Of a stretch of DNA of 64,000 bases, positions 1 through 10,512 are shown in pieces; the first letter of the stretch is position 1; each line of letters opens with the position of its first letter. The DNA is taken from positions 1,364,001 to 1,428,000 of the forward strand of contig JAHRBC010000003.1 in NCBI GenBank assembly GCA_022702545.1, written 5' to 3'. Made by a program: the position numbers and the translations under genes. This DNA is from Phycomyces nitens (lineage: Eukaryota > Mucoromycota > Mucoromycetes > Mucorales > Phycomycetaceae). The notes beneath the pieces were generated by a model. That model had not been told where the DNA came from, did not search any database, and saw nothing but the letters and a program-made list of their open reading frames with translations.

Positions 1-487
1 TCGTCAACTCGAAAAGATCTCCAAGAAATACGCAACCGAATCTGCCAAGGAAGCAAAATCGCATTCTCCAGAAGACCAACTTCGACGCCAAAATGCAGAG
101 CTGGCAGAGAAATTGAAGCGCATGGAGCATTCGTTCAATATTCTTCAGGATGAGCACCAGGATGTTGCCCACCAGCTCATCTCTGTAAAGATAGAAATGG
201 CCCAGATGAATGAGGAGAACAATGAACTACGTCAATTGTTGGGCAAATATCGATCTGATCCAAACTTTGTGGAAACAGCACCCATAAAGCCAGATGCCAG
301 TGATATGTTTAACCGGCTGGCTCAAAAGAACGCACAACTTGTCAACCGTAATTCACAGCTGGAAGATCGACTGACAGAAGTAGAGGCCACGCTAGTAGAT
401 TATAAGATGAAGTATGCTCAGAGCGAAAGTGAAAACGAACTGATGAAGCAAAAGTGGCAGACGATACAAAAGAACAATAGACATTAA
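1..487 (+). CDS. C-terminal part of a coiled-coil protein (5' end outside window)
   Basis: The frame is open from base 2 and ends with TAA at 485-487, giving about 160 residues. The sequence is almost entirely charged heptad-like helix rich in Glu, Lys, Gln, Asn and Leu (for example QLISVKIEMAQMNEENNELR), broken by a short Pro/Asp-containing segment near base 265-300 (DPNFVETAPIKPDASD), so two coiled-coil blocks are likely. No catalytic motif is visible. The pattern of a C-terminal helical tail would suit a TBC-domain RabGAP of the EVI5/GYP5 type or a vesicle tether, but the diagnostic domain would lie upstream, so this is only a suggestion. The stop is followed after about 265 bp by the PRI2 start on the same strand. 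Confidence 0.6.
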   Translation, partial: RQLEKISKKYATESAKEAKSHSPEDQLRRQNAELAEKLKRMEHSFNILQDEHQDVAHQLISVKIEMAQMNEENNELRQLLGKYRSDPNFVETAPIKPDASDMFNRLAQKNAQLVNRNSQLEDRLTEVEATLVDYKMKYAQSESENELMKQKWQTIQKNNRH

Positions 488-752
488 TAATACATAGCAG
501 TTACTTTATTCCTTCCTGTGCATACCCTTTAAAAAATCTGTATAAATCATTGAATACCTTTCTTTCTCCACAAGGCCTACATCTGTCCAAATTATTATCA
601 ACCTTGTGATCTCCACTTCTTTTTTTTTTGGTCTCTGTCGGAGCAAGGGTGACTCGCATCGCCAGAAAAAAATCAAGTCGTGTTTGGTTTTTGTGCCGCG
701 TTTCATACAGCACGCGCCTTTTCTTTTCTTTTTTGTTTTTCGATTGAATAGC

Positions 753-2837
753 ATGCACAGACAAAAGAAGAGAATCAATCGATTTGAGGCTGCAAATCAG
801 GCCCAAGTCTCTACTGATTATGGTAGAAATGACCTTTCCAAACAATATCCTTCTCGATTGAACTTTTATCTTGCACCGCCAAGTACTGAGATCACCATTG
901 AAGAATTTGAAATCTTTGCACTTGATCGACTTCAAGGTAGAGTTTTAATACAATCTCGAAATAAAATAAAAATAAAAAAATAAAAATGCCTGATTGTGTC
1001 CACCAGTCCTCAAGGCACTCGAGACAGCATCGTTGAGAAATCTTCGTGGACTTGACTTGAGACGAGTAATGGATCCTGTGCTTGAGCAACATCTTCCTCT
1101 TAAATCCAATCTATCACAATCACCCACATTGTATGAGGAGCGCCGGAAAGATCACATTAGTCATTATGTTCTCAGACTCGCATACTGTCGAAGGTACCCT
1201 TGCTACATTTGCTTAATTGACAAACAGAAAGTTTGATCTGATTCAAAATGCTTCTAGTGAGGAATTGAGAATATGGTTCCTGAGACAAGAATGCAATCTG
1301 TTCAGGTACATATATATATATTTATTTTCTGTTTTCAAGTGGATATATTTTTTGGGGATTCCTTTTCTTTAGTTCTGCATTCACGAACCAGACTTGGTAG
1401 TAACATGAACGCTATGCTGCAGATACCGGTTTGAGCAAGAATCACAAGAAGATAAAAAGCAGTTTTTGACAGAACTCAACCTTAACTGGAAGATTGTAAA
1501 TATATTGTTATTGAGTGTCTTGGCCTAAACACTGACTAGTACGCATGGAACAGGTTGACCAAAAAACAAAAGACAGCATAGCTTTGAAATTGGAACAATC
1601 CCTTTGTTATAGTGGATCAAAAAAAGAGTTGCTTCAAGTGCGCCAACGAGTACAAAATGAAACTTACTTTGAGGTATGTGGGCCGGTCAATAGAGATCAC
1701 ATTGGTTATCCTAATTAACATTTTTTGGGGGAGTAGGTTGATTTTGAGAAAGTCCCAGACCTTTTATCTCGGCGATCTGTATATATTCATAAGGGAAAAG
1801 CGTATGTGCCAATGACAGAACAGATCAGTTTAGTCATGGATGAGTTTAAGCTACGTTTGTCAAAGGCCTTGGAGGTATTGTATTGATCAGAGATTGTATC
1901 GTAGATTAATAATCTGTTTCTATCAAACAGGTCACTTCCAAAATCTTACCGCGCATGGAAGAGGATGATCGTCTGCGACCAATCTTGCTTAATGTTGAAA
2001 AGCAGTATACAGGAAAGGCTTATGGAACATCAGATAATGCAGATGGCACAGTAAAGGCCAGTGATATAGATGGGGTAAGAAAACTCGCCAAACTAAAGAC
2101 AAGGGGGCTGATGTATGGTTCTATAAGTTGGTTTCCAAGAACGGACCCTTGTGTATGCGCCACCTACACGATTCTCTTCGAGCAAATAAGCATCTCCGTC
2201 ATGGAGGACGTATGCAGTACGGCCTTTTCCTCAAGGTAGATCTAATTAGACATTCGTTGGATCAAAGGATACTTACGATGTATCCATAGGGAATTGGACT
2301 TGGCATTGAAGAAGCCATTTTATTCTGGAAGCTTGCCTTTGCAAACATCCCAGAAGAAAAATTCCAAAAGGAATACTCATACAATATCCGACATAATTAT
2401 GGTCTTGAAGGAAGACGCCTGAACTATGCGCCTTATAGGTAAATACTTGAAAGACTACAAAGAAGTAGATACTCAAACGAATCCTTAGTTGTATGAAGAT
2501 CATTCAATCCAATCAGCCGTCTTCTGGTGATAGTCATGGCTGCCCATTCAGACATTTCTCTACTGAAAATCTGGAAGCCAGACTCTACAAGGATAAAATC
2601 GAAAAGCCTCAGGTACAAGAGATCATGACTCTAGTTAACAATCGACATTACCAGCTTGCCTGTACACGACACTTTGAAGTAACCCACCCAGAGGCGACAG
2701 AAAAGCCAAGTGTTATCGAACATCCAAACCAGTATTATGAAATGAGCAAGAATATAGCAGACGATGCAGCAAAAAATGCAGCACTGAAATCAAAGGCACC
2801 AGAAGAAGCAGAGTCAATGATGGATATAGATCATTAA
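753..2837 (+). CDS. PRI2: DNA primase large subunit (PriL / p58)
   Basis: Spliced from ten exons: 753-936, 1007-1193, 1228-1305, 1423-1495, 1554-1673, 1737-1874, 1931-2074, 2128-2235, 2290-2438, 2489-2837. Together they encode 509 aa. The protein is the non-catalytic, iron-sulfur subunit of the primase that starts RNA primers for DNA polymerase alpha in the nucleus. Family signatures seen: [17 protein letters not shown] near the N terminus, the PLCMRHLH and [19 protein letters not shown] stretch, and C-terminal cysteines expected to bind 4Fe-4S (PLCM, YSCM, HGCPFRH). The ATG at 753 is chosen because it gives the usual charged N terminus before the NFYL motif. The intron at 1194-1227 is only 34 nt, but skipping it restores the conserved frame. 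The C terminus is acidic (MMDIDH). Length is close to the usual family size of about 500 aa. Confidence 0.93.
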
Positions 2838-3110
2838 GAGCTTTTTCAAAAATACACACACACACATTCTATCAGTACGTACCAAAAAAAAATATTAATA
2901 CCATCCTTAAAACAATGAATCCAGAGCGCTGTGTCTTTTTTTTTTAATATATATATATATTCAAATGTTGATTTTGAAACTGGGAAGATTACAAGGTTGT
3001 TCGTATAATGTATGATTCTATCAATAATTGATATAATTGATATATTCAATGTAAATCTAGCTAATAAAGTGAAGGATATGTACGATACTAATAACAAGTT
3101 GAAATTACGC

Positions 3111-3145
3111 CGGCCCAAAGGGGCCGACCATACCCCTTTGGGCCG
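3111..3145. repeat. left subterminal palindrome of piggyBac copy 1
   Basis: Perfect 13-bp inverted repeat CGGCCCAAAGGGG (3111-3123) and CCCCTTTGGGCCG (3133-3145) around a 9-nt spacer. Related cores recur at the right end (5410-5429 and 5597-5612), so these may be transposase-binding sites; that role is inferred. Confidence 0.75.
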
Positions 3146-3324
3146 ATAATTAATATAATTTTTTGAAGGGATTGACAATGTTTTTTTTTATCTCTTTGTT
3201 TTGGTTACACTCTTCAGAATAAAGGGTAATATGTTGCGTTTATTTCAAATTATTTTCATTAGTTAGGATCAGTTGAAAATCTCTTTTGAAATAAACACCT
3301 TTCACTTCTAAAACACCAAAAAAT

Positions 3325-5336
3325 ATGCCTCTCGCCAACTCCAATCTTGCTGTTAACGTACTTTTGTCAGTTCATAAGCGCTTTATCAATAACAAGGAAG
3401 TCAAAGACCTTTTGTGCAACAAGTATGACTGGAATACCCCACTTCTAAGCTTCAAAGGAAAGACAATTGCCTGTTCATCAGTCAATGGTGCAGTACTTTA
3501 TGATATCGTACTAGATGAAGTATCTGGTATCACTTTGACACTCAAACAAGGTTGCTTGAAATACATGGGTCCGATTGAAACAAGCTCTCCCAGCAGAAAT
3601 GGACCTTCAGAAGATCCTGCTGCTCTTGTAGCAACGGAGGATGATTCAGAGGATGAAATCCAAGAAGAGGAAAAGATGGAAGATGAGGACGGCGAAGATC
3701 TTTCGGAAGGATGGACCCCTGGAGAAGTGGCTATTGATAGCAGACTCTGTGACGATAGCTATCAACAACAGAATGCGAAACTGAGCTTGGCTAACCCAGG
3801 ATCTGCCTCGCCATTGGAATATTTCTTATTCTTTTTACCATTGAATTATTTCCATCAGATAATCGCCAACATCAATACCAATGCCAGGGATTCGACCAAA
3901 AACTTGTGGTCAGATCTCACCTTCAATGAGTATTTGATGTGGATTGCGCTCTTGACTGTGATGACAGTACTCAAGTATCCTGACCGGAAAGCGTACCGGA
4001 AACAAGGGTCAAGCCATTTCATAATGAATGTTGACTTTTCCCAGTGCATGTCATACAAGAGATTCAATGATATTATGCGAATGCATGTGTTTGAAGTTTA
4101 CTCTGTCGAGAAGCAAAAAGCTGATCCTTTGTATCAAATCCGGTCTGCAATTGAAACCTTTAACAATCATATGGCTACTTGTGTAACACCAGGCAAGTAT
4201 TTGGCTGTTGATGAATCCATGAACCAGTGGTTGGGTGCAGACATGCCAAACTTGAAGAATGTTCCTCGTAAACCACATCCCATCGGTCAAGAATTCAAGA
4301 CATTGGCTGACCACTACACGTATTGCATTCTGCGCATGGATACGGTCAGTGGCCCAAAGGCAAAGGAGTTTGACGATGAACCAGGCATGAAGAACCTGAC
4401 AGCAATGATGAAGCGTTTGGTGAAGCCTTGGTTTGGAAGTGGGCGCACCGTGATTGCCGACTCCTGGTTCGGATTCCCTTCAATGACTACGATGCTGAGA
4501 AATATTGGCCTCTACTCCATCATGCAGGTGGCCAAACGTCGCTACTGGCCCCGTGGAATGCCCACCACGGATATTGTGGAGACGGTTGGTGAAGAGCGTG
4601 GTAGTCACTATGCCATGAGAAAAGTCTCGAGTAGCGGTAAGCTCTTTGTGTGTGCCTATCGTGATCAAAAAGTGAAAGCTTTTATATCTTCGTGCAGCAC
4701 CACAAGACTTACCAGCGAAAGAACTTTTCTGGGTTCTGGGGGCAGTCTTGTTGCCATCAAGCGACCAGAAGTAGTGGATGAGTACGAGACTCATAAAAGT
4801 GAGTAAAAGATTGATTCCAAAAATTATATACTGCCATATTAACGAGTGTATTATTATAGGTGCTGTCGATGCAGCCAACAACTTGAGAGACAATATCTTA
4901 CCACGATATCATCTCTATGGAAAGGTGGGAGATGCGCTTCCTTGGGTTCTTTTTGGGAATTTGTGAGGCAAATTTGTTCAGTTCGTTTCGCGTATTTGGC
5001 AATGGTGGAAGCACAAGCCATAGCTCATTCAAGGATACTTTGGCTTGGACTTTGTTGAAGCACTGCAAAGAGTTGGTTCATGGCACAGAACCTAACTTGG
5101 ATGATCAAAGAGTGCTCAGGTCGGATACTAGCCATCTTTATGTATCGATGAGAGGAATGAATGGCAAGAAACGAATGAGGTTGGGCTGCAAAAGTTGCCA
5201 AAGTTCTGGTGCTCATCGTACAAGAGTAGAGAAATCCTGTAGCTGCGACCCAACTACACCAATGTGTAAGATATGCTATAACAACCACTTACATGCAACC
5301 TGGGTTACCCAAACCCACCTTAATAATTCTTTGTAA
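3325..5336 (+). pseudogene. piggyBac-like transposase (PGBD/DDE_Tnp_1_7), one apparent frameshift
   Basis: Exon 1 runs 3325-4798, an intron 4799-4859 (GTGAGT...TATAG) follows, and exon 2 continues to 5336. An acidic N-terminal region (residues about 100-135) precedes the DDE domain. Catalytic aspartates are visible: AVDESMNQW (first), IADSWFG (second) and AVDAANNLRDN just after the intron (third). The family pattern then continues as YHDIISMERWEMRFLGFF, but only in the +1 frame: one extra T near 4897 shifts the frame, and the unshifted frame stops at 4964-4966. The shifted frame runs to a Cys-rich tail (CKSC, CSCDPTTPMCKIC), like the C-terminal zinc-binding region of piggyBac transposases. 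Apart from this shift the copy has no stops. It could be expressed by +1 slippage or be defective. Confidence 0.85.
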
Positions 5337-5745
5337 CCTCAGGCATATAAATATACTATTGCAAATAAAAATAATTGAAATTCTTATATGTAGAATAGTC
5401 GATCAAAGAGGCGGTCTAAAGGGGCCGCCAAATTTTTTACAAAACCACCTTTACTAAATAATGGACTGATGCCCCACTTTTTTGATTTTTAAGAAAAATA
5501 CAAAAACCACAAATAAAAAGGTTCTCTTGTTCAAACGCACCAAAAAATATATATTTAATACATGTATTTTTTCGAGAGAAAAACATTAAAGCAAATCGGT
5601 CCAAATGGGCCGATTCGGGTAATCTCTACTTGATAAAAGATAGTATATATGTATATTAAGACTATATTTATTTATTATTACTGGCTTTTCACCAATAATA
5701 ATATTATTTTTATTGGTAATGTACAAGAGACCAAGGTATAATTAT

Positions 5746-7338
5746 TCAATCTTTTATGCTATATCCTTCGATTGTTGCAGCAATTACGCAGGCTGCACCG
5801 CCTATCCCAGTTAAATAAAAAAAGGAAATAAATGGGATATATAACCATCTATTTCCTGAATAAATTCTGTTTCGTATGAAATATATAGGAAAAGATAGAA
5901 ACGGACTAAGAATCCAGGCCAAGACGATCCACTGTGTTGTTGATCGAGCAGTATAGTCGGCCCAAATACCAATCAGCAGCGACAATCCCACTCCTCCTAA
6001 TCCAGAAAGTGTAAAGGCCGCCCCTTTTTTTTTGAGAAAGTTAACAACTCGTGAAGAAAACGGTTCATCATTGCTTAGTTTTTTCAGAAAGCTGTCCCGA
6101 TAGCAGAGTATATTATTGTCGTGGTATTTTTCTATGGTCTGCTTATATTCTGACAGAATATCAATGGATTCGCTATTAAAGCCTTCTTTCGGGTCCTTGA
6201 TTTCGGGTACAAAGTTTCTACCAATCTTTATATCCTTGTCGTAGTGAATACTGTATGCCGCCAACTGTTTGTGGAGAACAATGAGAGAAATCGTCTGGAG
6301 AACTGACATTACTGTATATATGAGCATAATGACCTTGGCCCACCTATCACCATCTGCATCAATACATTCGATTACTGTGTAGACCAATTGACCAGATGTA
6401 ATACATATTGCTATATATGAAGTGTTGTCCAGGTAATGCACCGGTTGAAGTTGATTCAACATTTCACGGGTCAAAAAGCAAACATTTTCTGGTCTAATGG
6501 GCACTTGGTATTGACATATAGCACCAGGTCCAGTTATTGTCATGTTCTTGGTATACAGAAAGTTGTATTTTATCAGGCTAATGTCGTCTTTCATAGTGGA
6601 GTCTTTCGATTCATAGTCTTTTATAGTGGAGTCTTTCAGATCGAACCCAAGATATAAACTGCTATTGAGAATACAATCCTTGACTTTCTTGGCTTGACTA
6701 GGTTCTAAAGTATTGAGAATCGCAGCCAAATATACTGAATTGTCGCTGTTATAGTCAACTATGTATGTCTTATGAGGTCTGGTAGTTTTGGTATAATCAA
6801 AGTATTTGTTTTCCATGTCCGCAACAGCATCCACAAAAGGTTTTTCAAGATTTTCACTAGGTGTTTCTTTATCCGGTTTAAAGACTTTTCTAATGCTTGT
6901 TGCGGCTTGAGACCGGATTTCTTTGGAAGTTTTCCAAAGAGATTTTGCAAAGGCTTTATACCATATCGCATTGGGTTCGCCCTCTTTAATCCTTTTGTAC
7001 ATCTTGTTGTGCTTATCAATACCGAGAATTTCGTCATTCTTCCATGCTAAGATAATTGACACAATTGCAGAGCTGATACCCATAGTGGGATATATAAAAT
7101 ATGTAATACGCTGAAAAAGAGTGTGTGTCTGGTTTGTATCTGGACTCGGTCGAATGGTCATAATATGTGTCAAGTATCCCAGTATGATTGTCTTTAGAAT
7201 TTTATAGGACTTTGACATGTTGATTTGAGATCCTTGCTGAGATTCCACTGATGATTGTTCGTCTATTGGCGGGGCATAACATCCTGGTAATATCAAGAGT
7301 ATAAACACACTCAGAAAGAGTAGTTTACGGACACTCAT
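5746..7338 (-). CDS. unrecognised multi-pass membrane protein with signal peptide
   Basis: An intronless frame gives 530 aa from the Met at 7338; the frame is open upstream to a Met at 7383, but the 7338 start places a clean signal sequence (MSVRKLLFLSVFILLILPGC) at the N terminus. After a polar stretch there is a hydrophobic segment near residues 80-100, a long charged soluble domain (about 110-310), another segment around WAKVIMLIYTVMSVLQ, then a second loop and three closely spaced C-terminal segments (TLSGLGGVGLSLLIG, WIVLAWILSPFLSFPIYFI, FISFFYLTGIGGAACVI). No family motif is recognised. It sits between two piggyBac copies and may be cargo of a larger rearrangement or simply a lineage-specific gene. 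An AT-rich TATA-like stretch lies about 60 bp upstream. Confidence 0.6.
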   Translation of the reverse strand: MSVRKLLFLSVFILLILPGCYAPPIDEQSSVESQQGSQINMSKSYKILKTIILGYLTHIMTIRPSPDTNQTHTLFQRITYFIYPTMGISSAIVSIILAWKNDEILGIDKHNKMYKRIKEGEPNAIWYKAFAKSLWKTSKEIRSQAATSIRKVFKPDKETPSENLEKPFVDAVADMENKYFDYTKTTRPHKTYIVDYNSDNSVYLAAILNTLEPSQAKKVKDCILNSSLYLGFDLKDSTIKDYESKDSTMKDDISLIKYNFLYTKNMTITGPGAICQYQVPIRPENVCFLTREMLNQLQPVHYLDNTSYIAICITSGQLVYTVIECIDADGDRWAKVIMLIYTVMSVLQTISLIVLHKQLAAYSIHYDKDIKIGRNFVPEIKDPKEGFNSESIDILSEYKQTIEKYHDNNILCYRDSFLKKLSNDEPFSSRVVNFLKKKGAAFTLSGLGGVGLSLLIGIWADYTARSTTQWIVLAWILSPFLSFPIYFIRNRIYSGNRWLYIPFISFFYLTGIGGAACVIAATIEGYSIKD

Positions 7339-7383
7339 GAGTGTAATTATTAGATAGATAGATAAACAAGAAACAAATTGCAA

Positions 7384-8035
7384 TCTTTAGACAAAATATA
7401 TCTCTTTTATATTTACAGTCCTTGAAGGCTTAGTAAAGATGTTCTAATGAAACCAATATATTTTATACAGATTTAGATGAAACAGCAAGTATTCGATGTT
7501 TACTAATAGTTAACCAAAAGAGAGTTTTGATCCGAAATCTTGTACGTGTATTCAGAATAAAGTTTCTGCTCATCACACCCTAATATTTTTGACATTTTTT
7601 GCCGAGGCCAAAGCCTGAAAGCTTATCTACTGGTTTTTTCTCGTTAAAATTTGTGCAAATAACAAACAATTTTGTGTACTAGCAAATATGTGGTGTTTTT
7701 TGGCCACATTCAGAGCCACTGTTCTCGCGACCCACCTTGTTTTTCCGTTAACCTCGGGGGACACCTATAGAGTACAGGATGTTACACAAATCATTTTTAC
7801 TATTCCGGCAAAAAAGCTAGAATGCGATTAATTAGCTTTTGTCCGACTCGCGTCTAGACATTTGGTCTTGCATTACTCTGTCCCTTATTTATTTTTAAAG
7901 AGACAAGATTTATTGAGTTGTTAAAAAAAATAGGTCTTACTTTCAATAAAAGAGATACATATTAAAGAGATAACTTATAACAAAATGAGAAATATCGTCT
8001 CAAAGATTTTATTTTAGTATTTTATTGATCTGCCG
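7384..8035. other. intergenic, no gene recognised
   Basis: AT-rich sequence with no convincing frame. A GC-richer patch near 7690-7770 resembles old repeat sequence but has no identifiable ends. Confidence 0.5.
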
Positions 8036-8139
8036 TCACGCATGGCTTGCGGCTTCTAGATTGCCATTAAGATGGACCTGGAGGAAAGGAATAAGATAAA
8101 ATTGACAAGATAAGGTGAAAAAAGAAAAGGAAAAACTCC

Positions 8140-8638
8140 TTAAGCTAGTATAACTCGCTGTTTCTCTATAGTACTGGAGGCATTCATAGCCACTACTCCA
8201 GGATGAAAGGGCTGATTGTGAAAGACAAACTTCCGATGGGCATTCCAAATTGCCTTGGTTGCTATAACCACCAGCATAATCTGAGTATCCCGAGTGGGAG
8301 AAACAGAGGGGAGTTGAAAGGATGTCAGCATCTGCCTAACATCGTCCAGCGTCCAGCTCTGATAGAGACGAGAGAGAACTATGTTCTACACCTGGTACTT
8401 TATAAGACAAGAAAAAAAAAGAGGAAATGGTCTTGGTCTTTGGTAGCGTTAGAGTACACCAAGCGCACGGTGTCCAAGACGATACAAGGCATAATAGTAT
8501 GAGTAGCCAGTCGGGTGGTAATCCGCCTCTATAACACCTTATACCACAGAGTACAGCAATGATGTGAGATAACCAGGGACCAAAAATTATGCCAACGAGC
8601 AGGAGGGAGAGTAGGTGGAGGAGGGGATCTGTCATCAA
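8140..8638 (-). pseudogene. possible non-LTR retrotransposon (LINE) 3' relic
   Basis: Two minus-strand frames abut: 8638-8336 and 8331-8140. They read as one protein if a frameshift near 8335 is allowed (LSELDAG followed by WTLDDVRQMLTSF). The last part, with IWNAHRKFVFHNQPFHP followed by a short helix, looks like the extreme C-terminal segment after the zf-RVT zinc-binding region of fungal LINE reverse transcriptases. The reverse transcriptase core itself is absent. The identification rests on pattern memory, so confidence is low. Confidence 0.3.
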
Positions 8639-8640
8639 AA

Positions 8641-9362
8641 AGGCTTTATATGCTCATAAAATTGATGACAATCAAGGCAAAGGTTTAGATTATATGTATG
8701 CCTCTAGTCTTTTGGAGAATGTAAAATCATGAAATGTATATTATCCTCTTGATATAGATAGTTCTTCTTGTAGCTGTTATCAATGCTATTATACCATAAT
8801 TTGAGATAGTCTGTGTGATCTCTACGGTGTCTAGTGGCACCTTTGTTACTCTCTAAAATTCTCAGAGAGCCACAAGTTCTAAGAAAAATGTATTTACATA
8901 CCATAAAAATTATAACATTTCATTATATTTTCAACAAGACAGCCCATCTCATCCTTCTCTTCTAATTTATGCTAAACATCCTTGACATTTTTTTAACAGA
9001 TAAAGCGACCATTCACATTTATACAGCACTAGATGTTGCCCAACGTTCTTTTCAAGAAGAAAGTGTCTTCCAACGATTCACATCATCTCGTTTCTGTTCA
9101 TGTAAGCTTATTAGAACCACTGAGTCTGAGAGTATTCCTTGTAATTAAGGGAGAGAGAGAAAAGGTATTATTGCCACACAACAATTTTACTTTGTTGAAC
9201 TTGTTGTTTTTTATTATTCTTCCAAGGTATCCAAAGGTCCCCTCTGTGTTTGTTCTGTAATATTTAACAGACAAGAATAAATCTTTGTGAGATTCTATTA
9301 ATTCAGTGTAATTATAATGTAGAATCTTGTTCATTGAATAAATGTTGATCAGAAATATAATA
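8641..9362. other. intergenic, no gene recognised
   Basis: AT-rich, only short frames without recognisable motifs. Confidence 0.5.
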
Positions 9363-10259
9363 TATGGTGCATTCGGACTTAGATATCAACTTTTTTACGC
9401 ACTTTTCAAAAGCCTAAGACTTTTGCAAAAATAAATATATCAAAAATCTGAGCCGCGCGTTAGAAAGCCATAACATTGATTAATGTATCCCACGGCTTCA
9501 TTTTTAATTAAATGGCGTTAAAGAAAAGCCTTAGTGTTTTAAAGATATGCTGGTAAGCGACAATTACATAGCGGAGATCATAATTTTCATGAAATTGAAA
9601 CAGGCTGAAGGGCTATTGTCGGAAATTTAAAAAAATTATGAGGAAAAATGCAGGTCACGTGCTTGTGACTTCGTATTTTTGTACCTGATCAACCGTAAGG
9701 TAGTCAAAAAAAGGTTAAATATGTATAAATTTTATATAATACATTCGGACTTTTATATCAGCATTTTCACGTACTTTTCAAAAGCCTAAGACTTTTGCAA
9801 AAATAAAGTTACAAAAAATCTGAGCCGCGCGTTAGATAGCCATTGTACTGTTTAATGTATCCCGCGGCTTTGTTTTTAATTAAAAAGCTTTAACAAAAAG
9901 TTTTAGTGTTTTAAAGATATGTGAAGTATATTCGGACTTTGATATAAACTTTTTCACATATTTTTTCAAAAGCCTAAGACTTTTGCAAAAACGAGGTTAT
10001 AAAAAATCCAAGCCGTGTATTAGATAGCCATAGTATTGATTGATGTATCCCGCGGCTCTATTTTTAATTAAACAGCTTTAACAAAAAGCCTTAGTGTTTT
10101 AAAGATTTGCTAGTAAGAGACGGTTACATAGCGGAGATAATAATTATATTTTGCAGTATGTCGGATGTTAAATATCATTATTTTTTACCTGCGGAGTTTT
10201 ATCAAACGAAATTGAAACAAATTCGACAAAAGTCAATAGTTAAAGCTAAATGCACCATA
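9363..10259. repeat. three diverged ~200-bp repeat units inside an 11-bp inverted repeat with TA ends
   Basis: Three direct units start at about 9371, 9742 and 9929, each with ATTCGGACTT, then CAAAAGCCTAAGACTTTTGC, then an AGCCGCG...CGCGGCT inverted pair about 45 bp apart, then TTTTTAATTAAA and TTTTAGTGTTTTAAAGAT. The whole block is framed by TATGGTGCATT (9363-9373) and its exact reverse complement AATGCACCATA (10249-10259). If TA is a target duplication, this is a non-autonomous element of roughly 0.9 kb of Tc1/mariner-like insertion style. No coding frame is present. Confidence 0.5.
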
Positions 10260-10297
10260 AAGAGATGTTTATTTTAAATAACAAGTTGAAATTATGC

Positions 10298-10332
10298 CGG
10301 CCCAAAGGGGCCGACCATGCCCCTTTGGGCCG
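10298..10332. repeat. left subterminal palindrome of piggyBac copy 2
   Basis: The same 13-bp perfect inverted repeat as in copy 1 (CGGCCCAAAGGGG / CCCCTTTGGGCCG). The spacer differs by one base while the arms are intact. Confidence 0.75.
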
Positions 10333-10512
10333 ATAATTAATATAATTTTTTGAAGGGATTGACAATGTTTTTTTTTTATCTCTTTGTTTTGGTTACACTC
10401 TTCAGAATAAAGGGTAATATGTTGCGTTTATTTCAAATTATTTTCATTAGTTAGGATCAGTTGAAAATCTCTTTTGAAATAAACACCTTTCACTTCTAAA
10501 ACACCAAAAAAT

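Larger units (their letters stand above)
3090..5636 (+). mobile_element. piggyBac-like DNA transposon, copy 1
   Basis: Boundaries come from comparison with copy 2 (10277-12825): the two are near-identical from AATAACAAGTTGAAATTA at the left to ATCTCTACTTGATAA at the right and diverge immediately outside. The ends form an imperfect inverted repeat (left TAACAAGTTGAAATTA against right, reversed, TATCAAGTAGAGATTA). A clear TTAA target duplication, expected for piggyBac, is not visible at this copy. Inside are GC-rich palindromes near both ends and a transposase of the PGBD / DDE_Tnp_1_7 type. Confidence 0.85.

Noticed and set aside
606..752. N-terminal extension of PRI2 in the open frame before 753
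   Set aside because: Low-complexity Phe-rich translation; the Met at 753 gives the expected N terminus.
9363..10259. CRISPR-like array
   Set aside because: Repeat units are long, diverged and few, with no regular spacers; the genome is eukaryotic.
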